64,000 nt of DNA from a virus. Shown here one piece after another: positions 9,508-16,539 of the stretch. Under the pieces are notes generated by a model. It saw only the letters and a list, made by a program, of their open reading frames with translations, was not told the DNA's origin and did no database searches. The DNA lies in IMG/VR virus record IMGVR_UViG_3300028569_000022, positions 27,441-91,440 of that record. The stretch is one strand, 5' to 3'. The position numbers and the translations under genes are program-made. Every line of letters starts with the position of its first letter. The stretch's first letter is position 1.

Positions 9508-9708
9508 ATGTTCAAAAATAAAATGCAAATAATCGTATATAAAATGGCTGTGGTAATATTCTATTGTATAGGGGATATTGCTTCAAAAATTAATTCTGAG
9601 TTTGCATATGAGATTTATCAGAAGTCTATGAAAGCATCTGTTAAATATGACGAGAAAATTGGTTGGTGGTTTTGGAAAGAACCTTTAAATACAAATACGA
9701 CTTTATGA
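9508..9708 (+). CDS. Small hypothetical protein upstream of nrdB
   Basis: 66 residues (MFKNKMQIIVYKMAVVIFYC...). One hydrophobic N-terminal segment is followed by a polar C-terminal half with KYDEKIGWWFWKEP. The stop TGA overlaps the nrdB ATG in an ATGA arrangement, a classic coupled junction that supports its being translated. Start uncertain among three Met codons in the first 13 residues (9508, 9523, 9544). No family recognised. Confidence 0.55.
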   Translation: MFKNKMQIIVYKMAVVIFYCIGDIASKINSEFAYEIYQKSMKASVKYDEKIGWWFWKEPLNTNTTL

Positions 9709-10697
9709 AAAATCAAACAAGATTAAAAATATTCGATGAACAAGTTTCGCGGAAGCCGAACTTATATCCGTGGACAGAACAGTTTATTGAAGCAATACAT
9801 GCTGGATTTTGGACAGATAAAGAATTCAACTTTAAGTCTGACGTGCAAAATTTTAAAGTTAGTTTGACTGAACAAGAAAAAGAAATTGTTATAAGAACGC
9901 TTTCTGCAATAGGACAAATTGAAGTTGCGGTAAAAAGCTTTTGGGCAAATCTTGGAACTAATCTTCCTCATCCATCTTTATCTGACCTTGGATATGTGAT
10001 GGCAAATACTGAAGTAATTCACAACAATGCGTACGAGCGCTTATTAACTGTTCTTGGTCTTGAAGATATATTCGAAGAAAACCTCAAGCTAGAGTGGATT
10101 CAAGGTCGTGTAAAATATCTTAAAAAATATACTCACAAATTTTACAAAGACTCAAAGAAGCAGTACTTGTATGCCTTAATCCTATTTACTTTATTTGTAG
10201 AGAATGTGTCGTTGTTTAGTCAATTCTACGTAGTCAATTGGTTCGCTCGCTTTAAAAACGTTCTCAAAGATACTGACCAGCAAGTCAAGTATACTCGTAA
10301 CGAAGAAAATTTACATGCGTTGATTGGGATGAAAATAGTCAATACAATTCGAGAAGAATATCCAGAATTGTTTGACGAAGAGCTTGAGGAAAAGATCCGG
10401 CAAGAAGCGCAAGAGGCATACAAAGCTGAGGCAAAAATTGTAGATTGGATGGTTAATGGTGTTCAACAGGAAGGACTTACTGCTGAAATTCTTAAAGAAT
10501 TTATTAAAAATCGTATTAATGAATCATTGGCTCAAATTGGATTTAAATCAGCATTTGAAGTTGACAAAGATGTATTACGGTCGACAATGTGGTTCGATGA
10601 AGAATTGCTTGGTAACAACATGTCTGACTTTTTCCACAGCCGGCCTGTAGATTACTCCAAATCAAACCAATCATTTTCTGAAGACGATTTATTTTAA
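9705..10697 (+). CDS. nrdB: Class I ribonucleotide reductase beta subunit
   Basis: 330 residues from the ATG at 9705, which overlaps the upstream stop by 4 nt; an in-frame ATG at 9663 would lengthen it but lies inside the upstream gene. It supplies the radical for ribonucleotide reduction with NrdA. By alignment to E. coli NrdB in memory, ligands are E103 and H106 (TEVIHNNAY), E166 (FVENVS), E201 and H204 (EENLH), with the radical tyrosine at Y110. The first-helix ligand appears to be E73 (IGQIEVAVKSFW) where E. coli has Asp84, resembling a Bacteroidetes-like NrdB sequence pattern. The C-terminus (SFSEDDLF) is the usual acidic tail that docks on NrdA. Four bases separate it from nrdA. Confidence 0.93.
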   Translation: MKNQTRLKIFDEQVSRKPNLYPWTEQFIEAIHAGFWTDKEFNFKSDVQNFKVSLTEQEKEIVIRTLSAIGQIEVAVKSFWANLGTNLPHPSLSDLGYVMANTEVIHNNAYERLLTVLGLEDIFEENLKLEWIQGRVKYLKKYTHKFYKDSKKQYLYALILFTLFVENVSLFSQFYVVNWFARFKNVLKDTDQQVKYTRNEENLHALIGMKIVNTIREEYPELFDEELEEKIRQEAQEAYKAEAKIVDWMVNGVQQEGLTAEILKEFIKNRINESLAQIGFKSAFEVDKDVLRSTMWFDEELLGNNMSDFFHSRPVDYSKSNQSFSEDDLF

Positions 10698-10700
10698 AAT

Positions 10701-11768
10701 ATGACAAACAAATATGAATGGCTTAACAAAGACTCGCGAAAATTTCTCGAAAGAGGATATTTGTTAGAAGGAGAAACTGCTGAGCAACGAATTAGAGATA
10801 TTGCAAATGCTGCAGAAAAATATCTTGATATTAAAGGCTTTGCTGATAAATTCGAGGGGTTCATGGAGAAAGGATTTTTTTCATTATCAAGCCCAATATG
10901 GTCAAATTTTGGACGGACTAGAGGCTTGCCTATAAGTTGTTTTGGCTCCTATATTCCTGATACGATGGAGGGAATCATGGAAAAAGTATCAGAAACTGCT
11001 ATCATGACAAAACACGGAGGCGGCACATCTGCTTATTTTGGAGATGTACGTGGAAGAGGATCAGCAATTTCATGTGGAGGAGAATCTACGGGTTCCGTTC
11101 ATTTTATGGAGCTGTATAACAAACTAATGAATGTTGTCTCTCAAGGAAATGTTCGCAGAGGTTCGTTTGCTGCATATCTTCCAATAGACCACAAAGACAT
11201 TGAGGAATTTTTACAAATTCGTTCAGAGGGACATGATATTCAAGAGTTATCATTTGCGGTGACTGTTTCTGATGAATGGATGAAAGATATGGTTGCTGGT
11301 GACAAAGACAAGCGAAGAATTTGGTCTAAAGTCATTCAAAAACGCTTCGAAACTGGCTATCCTTATATTATGTTTTCGGATACAGTTAACAACAATGCTC
11401 CTCAAGTGTATAAAGATAAAGGATTGAAGATTAATAACTCAAATCTTTGTGTAACAGGAGATACTTTAATCACCATTCTTATTAATAATTCTGAGAAACG
11501 TCAGATACAAATCAAGGACTTGATGTTCTATATGAAGAAGTATGAGGACGTCAAAGTAAAAGGATGCGACACTACCGAAAACAAAGTAGAATTTGAAAAA
11601 ATAGAAGTGTTTGCTCAGACTGGAGAATCTACTGAATTATATGAAATTGAAGACGAGCACGGAAACGTAATTAGATGCACACCAGACCACCAACTATACA
11701 CAAAGAACCGTGGTTATGTAATGGCAAAGGATCTCAAAGAAGACGACATCTTACAAAGCGAAAAATAA
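10701..11768 (+). CDS. nrdA: Ribonucleotide reductase alpha subunit, N-terminal half fused to split-intein N fragment
   Basis: 355 residues. Residues 1-249 are the NrdA N-extein. It lacks an N-terminal ATP-cone, so overall-activity control by dATP is probably absent. C80 (GLPISCFGSYI) corresponds to redox Cys225 of E. coli. Conserved blocks include TKHGGGTSAYFGDVRGRGS and QGNVRRGSFAAYLP. The extein ends NNSNL, giving catalytic Asn (E. coli N437) at N248. Residues 250-355 are intein sequence: block A starts CVTGDTLITI, block B is CTPDHQLYTKNRG, and the reading frame ends KEDDILQSEK-stop. The protein is therefore not a simple truncation; it is completed in trans by the protein at 12692. Spliced length would be 249+300 = 549 residues. 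Confidence 0.92.
   Translation: MTNKYEWLNKDSRKFLERGYLLEGETAEQRIRDIANAAEKYLDIKGFADKFEGFMEKGFFSLSSPIWSNFGRTRGLPISCFGSYIPDTMEGIMEKVSETAIMTKHGGGTSAYFGDVRGRGSAISCGGESTGSVHFMELYNKLMNVVSQGNVRRGSFAAYLPIDHKDIEEFLQIRSEGHDIQELSFAVTVSDEWMKDMVAGDKDKRRIWSKVIQKRFETGYPYIMFSDTVNNNAPQVYKDKGLKINNSNLCVTGDTLITILINNSEKRQIQIKDLMFYMKKYEDVKVKGCDTTENKVEFEKIEVFAQTGESTELYEIEDEHGNVIRCTPDHQLYTKNRGYVMAKDLKEDDILQSEK
11448..11765 (+). other. Split intein N-terminal fragment (IntN)
   Basis: Codes 106 residues, beginning at Cys1 directly after the extein SNL and ending at the gene's stop. Block A (CVTGDTLI) and block B with the conserved Thr-x-x-His (TPDH) are intact. No endonuclease domain is included. Together with the 33-residue IntC at 12692-12790 this is a mini-intein of about 139 residues. 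Confidence 0.9.
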
Positions 11769-11785
11769 CATAATATTAGATAAGT

Positions 11786-11820
11786 AATTACAGAGCATAG
11801 ACCATTTATGCTCTGTAATT
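11786..11820 (+). promoter_or_regulatory. Perfect hairpin abutting the HNH start codon
   Basis: Arms 11786-11799 (aattacagagcata) and 11807-11820 (tatgctctgtaatt) are perfectly complementary over 14 bp with a 7-nt loop. The right arm ends one base before the ATG at 11821, so the whole ribosome-binding region of the HNH gene lies in the stem. There is no U-tract, which argues against a simple terminator. Translational repression of the endonuclease in read-through nrdA message is inferred, by analogy with T4 homing-endonuclease genes. Confidence 0.65.
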
Positions 11821-12699
11821 ATGAACTACAAATTAATACATGATGAGCTAATAAATTATTGTAATGGAGTATCCCCGCAAATGAGACTAAAACATAGAAA
11901 TAAAAACGACGAAAGACTCAATAGTTCTTCTTTGTATGTTGAAATTCATCATATTCTTCCACGGTCTTTAGGAGGCACAGACGAGATTGCAAATTTAGTA
12001 GAAGTATTACCTGAAGAACATATATTTATTCACATGCTTCGATATAAATTATACAAAAAAAGAGAAGATGCATTAGCTGTACGTTTTTGTTTAAATGGAA
12101 TGAAATTTAATAAACAGAAAAAGCATGGGTTATCTTCTCTTATTTTAACAAAAAAACTGCGCATGGGGTATGCATGGATTAGAGCAAATGCTCAAACTGT
12201 TAGACAAACAGAGGGCTGGCATACTCCAGACGGAATTAAAAGAATTTCTGAAGCAAGAAAAGGCAAAATACCAGTAAAAGATATAGATACTAATCAGTTT
12301 ATTGGAGCTGTTTCTAACACTCATCCCAACGTAATTTCAGGTAAGTGGGTGCACCACACCAAAGGTAGACGTATATCCGAAGCTGAAAGACAAAAAAGAA
12401 AAAACATCGGAAAGGGTCAGAGCAATAATAATGCCTCAGGACTTTCGGAAGAGTACTTTATCCAAAAGGGTCTAGAAGCATTCAATGAGTTTGGAATAAT
12501 ATTAACATGGAAAGCAATGTTAATATTGTCTCAAAAAAGAGGCTTTCCGTGGATAAAAAGCACAAAAAGTAGGTTTAACGGTAAAAGCATTAGAGGTTAT
12601 TATTCAATTTTAGAAGAAAAGACAGGAACAAAATTTAATTCTTTTGCTGCTAGATCTTTATCAAAAACCAAGTTAAAATTAAAAGAAATTTATGATTAA
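11821..12699 (+). CDS. Free-standing HNH homing endonuclease between split-intein halves
   Basis: 292 residues. The HNH core is at residues 40-71: EIHHILPRSLGG (H43/H44), NLVEVLPEEH (N58, H67) and H71, the pattern of phage HNH endonucleases. The C-terminal two thirds are basic, with segments such as KRISEARKGKIPVKDIDTNQ and KGRRISEAERQKRKNIGKGQ that resemble NUMOD-type DNA-binding modules. It is expected to cut intein-less nrdA alleles and spread the whole insertion. It is placed exactly between the IntN and IntC coding halves and its stop overlaps the next gene's start by 8 nt. It has its own start and stop and is not fused to the intein. A hairpin covers its start region. Confidence 0.88.
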   Translation: MNYKLIHDELINYCNGVSPQMRLKHRNKNDERLNSSSLYVEIHHILPRSLGGTDEIANLVEVLPEEHIFIHMLRYKLYKKREDALAVRFCLNGMKFNKQKKHGLSSLILTKKLRMGYAWIRANAQTVRQTEGWHTPDGIKRISEARKGKIPVKDIDTNQFIGAVSNTHPNVISGKWVHHTKGRRISEAERQKRKNIGKGQSNNNASGLSEEYFIQKGLEAFNEFGIILTWKAMLILSQKRGFPWIKSTKSRFNGKSIRGYYSILEEKTGTKFNSFAARSLSKTKLKLKEIYD

Positions 12700-12790
12700 A
12701 ATACGCAAAATTACAAAAACTGAACCTGTATATGACATTACAGTAAAAAAAATTAAGAATTTTTTTGCAAATAAAATATTGGTCCACAAC
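12692..12790 (+). other. Split intein C-terminal fragment (IntC)
   Basis: Codes the first 33 residues of the next protein. Block F reads VYDITVKKIKNFFANKILVHN with the conserved Asp, and block G ends with His-Asn directly before the extein Cys+1. All residues for Asn cyclisation are present, so trans-splicing should be functional (inference). Confidence 0.9.
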
Positions 12791-13693
12791 TGTTCTGAAA
12801 TTTGTCTTTCTAATTCTCAGGATGAGTCGTTTGTTTGCGACCTTTCCTCTTTAAATTTAGAGAAATGGGATGAAATAAAAGACACTGATGCTGTAGAAAC
12901 TCTAGTATATTTTTTGGATGCTGTAATGACCGAATTTATTAATAAAACAGAAGGCATGCAGTTTATGGAGGCTCCTAGGAAATTTGCTGTCAACCAACGA
13001 GCCCTTGGAGTGGGTGTTCTTGGCTGGCATTCGCTGCTCCAATCAAAGATGATTGCGTTTGAGTCATTTGATGCAAAGATGCTCAATGTCAATATTTGGA
13101 AGACTATTAGAGAGCGTGCAGATAAAGCTACCGAAGAGTTGGCTTCGCTTTTTGGAGAGCCAGAATTGCTTAAGGGGTATAAAAGAAGGAACTCAACTAC
13201 TCTTGCTGTGGCTCCCACTACATCTTCCAGTTTTATCTTAGGACAAGTATCTCAATCGATAGAGCCAATGAATAGTAATTTTTATTCTAAAGACTTAGCT
13301 AAAGGACGCTTTAGTCACAAAAATCCTCACCTCAAAGAGTTGCTCAAAACTAAAGACAACAATACAGACGAAGTGTGGAAGTCGATTCTTTCAAACGGAG
13401 GATCCGTTCAACATTTAGATTTTCTTTCTGAAGTTGAAAAGGATGTATTTAAAACGTTTGAAGAAATTTCACAAAAAGAAATTGTTATTCAAGCAGCTCA
13501 ACGCCAAAAATACATTGATCAATCACAAAGTTTAAACTTGATGATTCCTCACAACGCGAAACCGAAAGAAGTTAATGAACTTCTCATATTTGGATGGGAA
13601 CAAGGAATTAAAACGTTTTACTACCAAAGATCATCAAATCCTGCACAAAAACTTGCTAGATCCATTATGACTTGTAAATCATGTGAGAGTTAA
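12692..13693 (+). CDS. nrdA: Split-intein C fragment fused to ribonucleotide reductase alpha subunit C-terminal half
   Basis: 333 residues: 33 of IntC then 300 of NrdA. The extein begins C34-S-E36-I, matching E. coli C439-x-E441, the thiyl-radical cysteine and catalytic Glu. C49 (SFVCDLSSLNL) matches redox Cys462. APTTSSSFILGQVSQSIEP is the conserved substrate-site loop, KTFYYQ contains the radical-transfer Tyr pair (E. coli Y730/Y731), and the tail MTCKSCES holds the CxxC that regenerates the active-site disulfide. Every catalytic element is present once the two halves are joined. Without splicing the catalytic Cys would sit on the wrong polypeptide, so activity depends on the intein. It overlaps the HNH stop by 8 nt and the next gene by 1 nt. 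Confidence 0.92.
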   Translation: MIKIRKITKTEPVYDITVKKIKNFFANKILVHNCSEICLSNSQDESFVCDLSSLNLEKWDEIKDTDAVETLVYFLDAVMTEFINKTEGMQFMEAPRKFAVNQRALGVGVLGWHSLLQSKMIAFESFDAKMLNVNIWKTIRERADKATEELASLFGEPELLKGYKRRNSTTLAVAPTTSSSFILGQVSQSIEPMNSNFYSKDLAKGRFSHKNPHLKELLKTKDNNTDEVWKSILSNGGSVQHLDFLSEVEKDVFKTFEEISQKEIVIQAAQRQKYIDQSQSLNLMIPHNAKPKEVNELLIFGWEQGIKTFYYQRSSNPAQKLARSIMTCKSCES

Positions 13694-14145
13694 TGCAATC
13701 AACAAGCCATAGAATTTTTAATACTGTTCTTGCTGGAGATTTATTAACAATATTTTACACCAAATTTCCGTTATTGACTTCAGTTGTTGCTTGTGGAATG
13801 GTGTTGTTCAGTAGTTTTCCTGACAAAATCGAGAAGATAGGATTAAAACACAGAGGAATTAGTCATTCACTAATTCTGTATTTAATTCTCGGTTGGATTT
13901 GTTTACAATTACCTACATTAATCGAAGCTCAACTCATTTGGATTTCGTATATAGGTTGCGGGTTTGTTTGTGGTTGTTTAGGTCATATTCTCGCTGATAT
14001 GTTTAGTAAGAACGGCATTGTTGTTCTTACTAAGAAAATAAGATTCAACCTGTATAGCACAGGAAATTTATCTGAACAAATTTTCTTGTTCAGCTTTGTT
14101 TTATTAAATTGTTTGTTGATATATTGGTTCTTGTTTACTAAATAA
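13693..14145 (+). CDS. YdjM-like membrane-bound metal-dependent hydrolase family protein
   Basis: 150 residues with four predicted membrane segments. The signature residues of the YdjM/DUF457 (PF04307-type) family are visible: THRIFN near the N-terminus, SFPDKIEKIGLKHRGISHS (Asp, and H53/H58) and CLGHILADMFSKNGI (His, Asp). In bacteria the family is annotated as an inner-membrane metal-dependent hydrolase, in some cases SOS-regulated; the substrate is not known. Its ATG shares one base with the nrdA stop (TAATG), so it is translationally coupled to nrdA. Why it sits behind nrdA is unknown. Confidence 0.75.
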   Translation: MQSTSHRIFNTVLAGDLLTIFYTKFPLLTSVVACGMVLFSSFPDKIEKIGLKHRGISHSLILYLILGWICLQLPTLIEAQLIWISYIGCGFVCGCLGHILADMFSKNGIVVLTKKIRFNLYSTGNLSEQIFLFSFVLLNCLLIYWFLFTK

Positions 14146-14196
14146 TCTTTATACACACTTTCCAATGCAGAGGAAATAGAAAGGAGATACACACAC

Positions 14197-14433
14197 ATGT
14201 CACATAATAACAAAAACGCTTACGAAATCCGTTTGGAAGTTCTTCAAATGGCTCACGGGGATATGAATATGAAGTTTATTGAAAAGCTTAATGTTCACAG
14301 AACACAAGATATAAATGGGTTTTTACAAAATCCATCAGAAGAAGTAATTGAAAGCTTGTTTCCAAAACCAGCTGATACTATTATCAGAGCTGAAGAACTC
14401 TATAAATTTGTTGAAGGAACAAAAGGCCTTTAA
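14197..14433 (+). CDS. Small conserved phage protein with strong Shine-Dalgarno
   Basis: 78 residues, all helical and charged (NAYEIRLEVLQMAHGDMNMKFIEKLNVHRT; C-terminus IIRAEELYKFVEGTKGL). It has one of the few good Shine-Dalgarno sequences in the window, AAGGAG at 14181-14186, ten bases before the ATG. A strong terminator follows 18 nt after the stop. Similar short proteins starting NKNAYEIRxEVL occur in cyanophage-type T4-like genomes, as far as I recall. Function unknown. Confidence 0.7.
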   Translation: MSHNNKNAYEIRLEVLQMAHGDMNMKFIEKLNVHRTQDINGFLQNPSEEVIESLFPKPADTIIRAEELYKFVEGTKGL

Positions 14434-14450
14434 TTTTTGAGTCGAACCCG

Positions 14451-14506
14451 AAACCCCTCTAGGCTACCAACCTGGAGGGGTTTTATTTTTTTTTTTTTTT
14501 TTTTTT
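14451..14506 (+). terminator. Rho-independent terminator with long T tract
   Basis: Arms 14451-14463 and 14471-14483 (aaacccctctagg / cctggaggggttt, one G-U pair) close a 7-nt loop, followed by TTTT-A-T21. It ends the nrdB-to-small-protein transcription unit. Confidence 0.9.
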
Positions 14507-14537
14507 AAATTTTTTTAAAATCTTTGATAAATAAAAA

Positions 14538-14564
14538 TGTCTGGTGCTCGAAAGAGGTCAGACA
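14538..14564 (+). promoter_or_regulatory. Small hairpin in the hsp20 leader
   Basis: Arms tgtctg (14538-14543) and cagaca (14559-14564), extendable by two G-U pairs. A GATAAATAA box lies just upstream (14525-14533), so the hairpin would be near the 5' end of the hsp20 message. Leader hairpins can act as thermometers in small heat shock genes, but no sequestered Shine-Dalgarno is obvious here. Confidence 0.3.
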
Positions 14565-14588
14565 AAACATAACATAGATTAATAAATT

Positions 14589-15068
14589 ATGACACAACTA
14601 CAAACATACGTCCCTGGACATTATTCGTCCACTGAACGGGTCTTCCGCCATTTGCCCGCTCTGTTTAATGATAACTGGCTAGAAAACATGTTCGGAGAAG
14701 TCGACAAAGCGTTTGACGTCCCGAATGCAGTATATCCCTACAACGTCTTACAAGTAAGGAACGACAAGCAAGAAGTAACCCAATATGAAGTTGAGGTAGC
14801 ACTTGCAGGAGTCGGAAAAGAACATATTGATGTAAAAGTCCGTGAAGGAAAACTACACATTAATATTCTCAAAGAAAAAGAGGAACCGATTGATACTATT
14901 GCGTATCTAAAACGAGGCATTAGTCAAAGAAAAGGAAGTATGACTTTCAATCTTGACGACAAAGTGAACTCCAAAAAAATTAGTTCAACTTATAAAGACG
15001 GGCTACTCAAGGTAATCATTCCAGTTGTAAAACCGGAAACGATTGATATTGATATTAAAGTAGCATAA
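14589..15068 (+). CDS. hsp20: Hsp20 / alpha-crystallin small heat shock protein
   Basis: 159 residues. Residues 1-45 form a variable N-terminal arm. Residues about 48-155 are an alpha-crystallin domain: YEVEVALAGVGKEHIDVKVREGKLHI, then KRGISQRKGSMTFNLDDKV and the consensus end STYKDGLLKVIIPV (the A/YxxxGxLxxxxP motif). The C-terminal extension is short. It acts as an ATP-independent holdase; hsp20 genes are frequent in T4-like phages of aquatic bacteria, where they may aid capsid protein folding. It is a single-gene unit between two terminators, with a late-promoter-like box and AT-rich leader upstream. Confidence 0.93.
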   Translation: MTQLQTYVPGHYSSTERVFRHLPALFNDNWLENMFGEVDKAFDVPNAVYPYNVLQVRNDKQEVTQYEVEVALAGVGKEHIDVKVREGKLHINILKEKEEPIDTIAYLKRGISQRKGSMTFNLDDKVNSKKISSTYKDGLLKVIIPVVKPETIDIDIKVA

Positions 15069-15085
15069 CTAAACTTAACAAAACT

Positions 15086-15120
15086 AAAGAGGGCTTTCGA
15101 AGAGGAAGCCCTCTTTTTTT
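15086..15120 (+). terminator. Rho-independent terminator after hsp20
   Basis: Perfect 11-bp stem, arms 15086-15096 (aaagagggctt) and 15106-15116 (aagccctcttt), with a 9-nt loop, running into a T tract. Confidence 0.92.
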
Positions 15121-15208
15121 ATCTGCTGATCTCTTCCCAATCCAAAGAAGCAAAGAGCACTGACATAGAAGTTCCAAATAAATGTATTGTGTATTTGAGA
15201 CTTAACAA

Positions 15209-15216
15209 TTAAATAA
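15209..15216 (+). promoter_or_regulatory. Late-promoter-like box
   Basis: TTAAATAA nine bases before the ATG at 15226, ahead of the large adhesin-like operon. Confidence 0.45.
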
Positions 15217-15225
15217 TACTACCAC

Positions 15226-16524
15226 ATGGAAATAACACTTAAAGACTTTGAATGCAAAACAGTCAAAAGCACTTACAGCTGGGACGAAGGAGTGCCTACA
15301 GGTTCACGTGTTGTTCCAGCTGTAAGCTCAACTGATACAGGACGCTATGTAGGATACGCTCCAACAGTTATTGTTTCCCTCAGTGCTTCCATTTCTGATT
15401 TAAATCCAAACCATTATGCTTTTAAGCGAACTGTAGATTTTGGTGATTATTATAATTCTGAAACAAACGTGCAAACAGCTCTAACTCAAACTGATGAGTT
15501 TTTCTGTCACACATACGTAATGCCTGGAGAATATACCTTAAAGATTACACAAACTCAATACTCCGTATTAACATCTGAATTAGAGCAACATACGTACAGG
15601 GAGGACGGAATTGCGGAAAATGATATATTACCTCATGAATGGAAGTGGTATAGTTTCTTTTGTGAGGATCCTGAGCAAACTCCTTTAATAAAATCATATT
15701 CCGTGACGTGGGATGATTGTATTTTTCAATCGACAACTCCAATGACGTGGAATGAATTGTCTAATAGTGCAAGAAGGGATTTTGTTAATTGTCCATGCGT
15801 TCCATCACCGACTGTTTGGAATTGGTATAACTTTTTAAGCGGAAATTTAAGTGATGATCTGGAGATTGATCCTTTAGATCCGAATCGAGACGGGCTCAGA
15901 TGGAAAAGTTATAGCTTGTCGGGTTGTGCTCCTCTTACTTGGAGAAGGTTAATACAAACAACTGATTTAACAGAATGTAGAAGAAAAATACCTCCGTTGA
16001 CTGCAGAAACAATTACCTACACAAAAGAACTCTTTTTAAAAGTGTTGGAAATTCCTCCTGTTGCATACTTAGAAGTCGTTGAAGTGCAATCTAATAAAAT
16101 TTCACCATATACTGTGAAATTGTCTCCAAAAAAAATTCGTTGTGGGAGTTTTCCTATTGAAAGATTAATTTGGGATTTTGGAGATGGTTCTCCGTTGTTA
16201 GAGCAAGTTAGAGGAGAGGTGAAACCAGAATATCCGTTTGTGTTTATGGATGCTTTCGATTATGATTCGGATGATGTTAGAAATTATGACGTATTACATA
16301 CATATCGTAGATCAATTGCTTCAGGTAATTGTTTTTACCCATCAGTAACAGCTATTGCGTTCTCTACAGAAACTCAAGATTGCGCGTCAGCTGTTGTAGG
16401 ACCTCTTCTATACGAACCGCCCAAAAAAGTATCCCTATTACAAAACAAGCTTATGGAGACCGAAGATATTGTGTATACAGGACAAATTGATGATGGAGCT
16501 GTTCTTTGGAAAACTGATAATTAA
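15226..16524 (+). CDS. Virion-type protein with PKD-like domains
   Basis: 432 residues. The region around residues 60-100 reads FKRTVDFGDYYNSE...FCHTYVMPGEYTLKI, a PKD-like beta-sandwich with the usual HTY...PGxYxV ending. A second copy near residue 310-370 has LIWDFGDGSPLLEQ followed by DVLHTYRRSIASG. Between them are two Trp-rich segments, SVTWDDCIFQSTTPMTWNEL and GLRWKSYSLSGCAPLTWRRL, that look like internal repeats; related W-rich wording (KYAWSDLQC, LVWNDNTCINS) appears in the protein at 19986. No signal peptide, so virion assembly and not secretion is assumed. First of four consecutive plus-strand adhesin-like genes. Confidence 0.7.
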   Translation: MEITLKDFECKTVKSTYSWDEGVPTGSRVVPAVSSTDTGRYVGYAPTVIVSLSASISDLNPNHYAFKRTVDFGDYYNSETNVQTALTQTDEFFCHTYVMPGEYTLKITQTQYSVLTSELEQHTYREDGIAENDILPHEWKWYSFFCEDPEQTPLIKSYSVTWDDCIFQSTTPMTWNELSNSARRDFVNCPCVPSPTVWNWYNFLSGNLSDDLEIDPLDPNRDGLRWKSYSLSGCAPLTWRRLIQTTDLTECRRKIPPLTAETITYTKELFLKVLEIPPVAYLEVVEVQSNKISPYTVKLSPKKIRCGSFPIERLIWDFGDGSPLLEQVRGEVKPEYPFVFMDAFDYDSDDVRNYDVLHTYRRSIASGNCFYPSVTAIAFSTETQDCASAVVGPLLYEPPKKVSLLQNKLMETEDIVYTGQIDDGAVLWKTDN

Positions 16525-16539
16525 AGCAACTAACGTAAT

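Noticed and set aside
9663-9704. Longer nrdB start at 9663
   Set aside because: It would overlap the upstream gene by 46 nt in another frame and adds non-homologous residues; the ATG at 9705 gives the usual ATGA coupling.
10701-13693. nrdA as a pseudogene or frameshifted gene
   Set aside because: Both intein halves have all key residues, the extein junctions rebuild a perfect active site, and a complete HNH gene sits between; a split intein explains everything.
13983-14213. Minus-strand open frame opposite the YdjM-like gene
   Set aside because: Antisense to a convincing membrane protein with family motifs.
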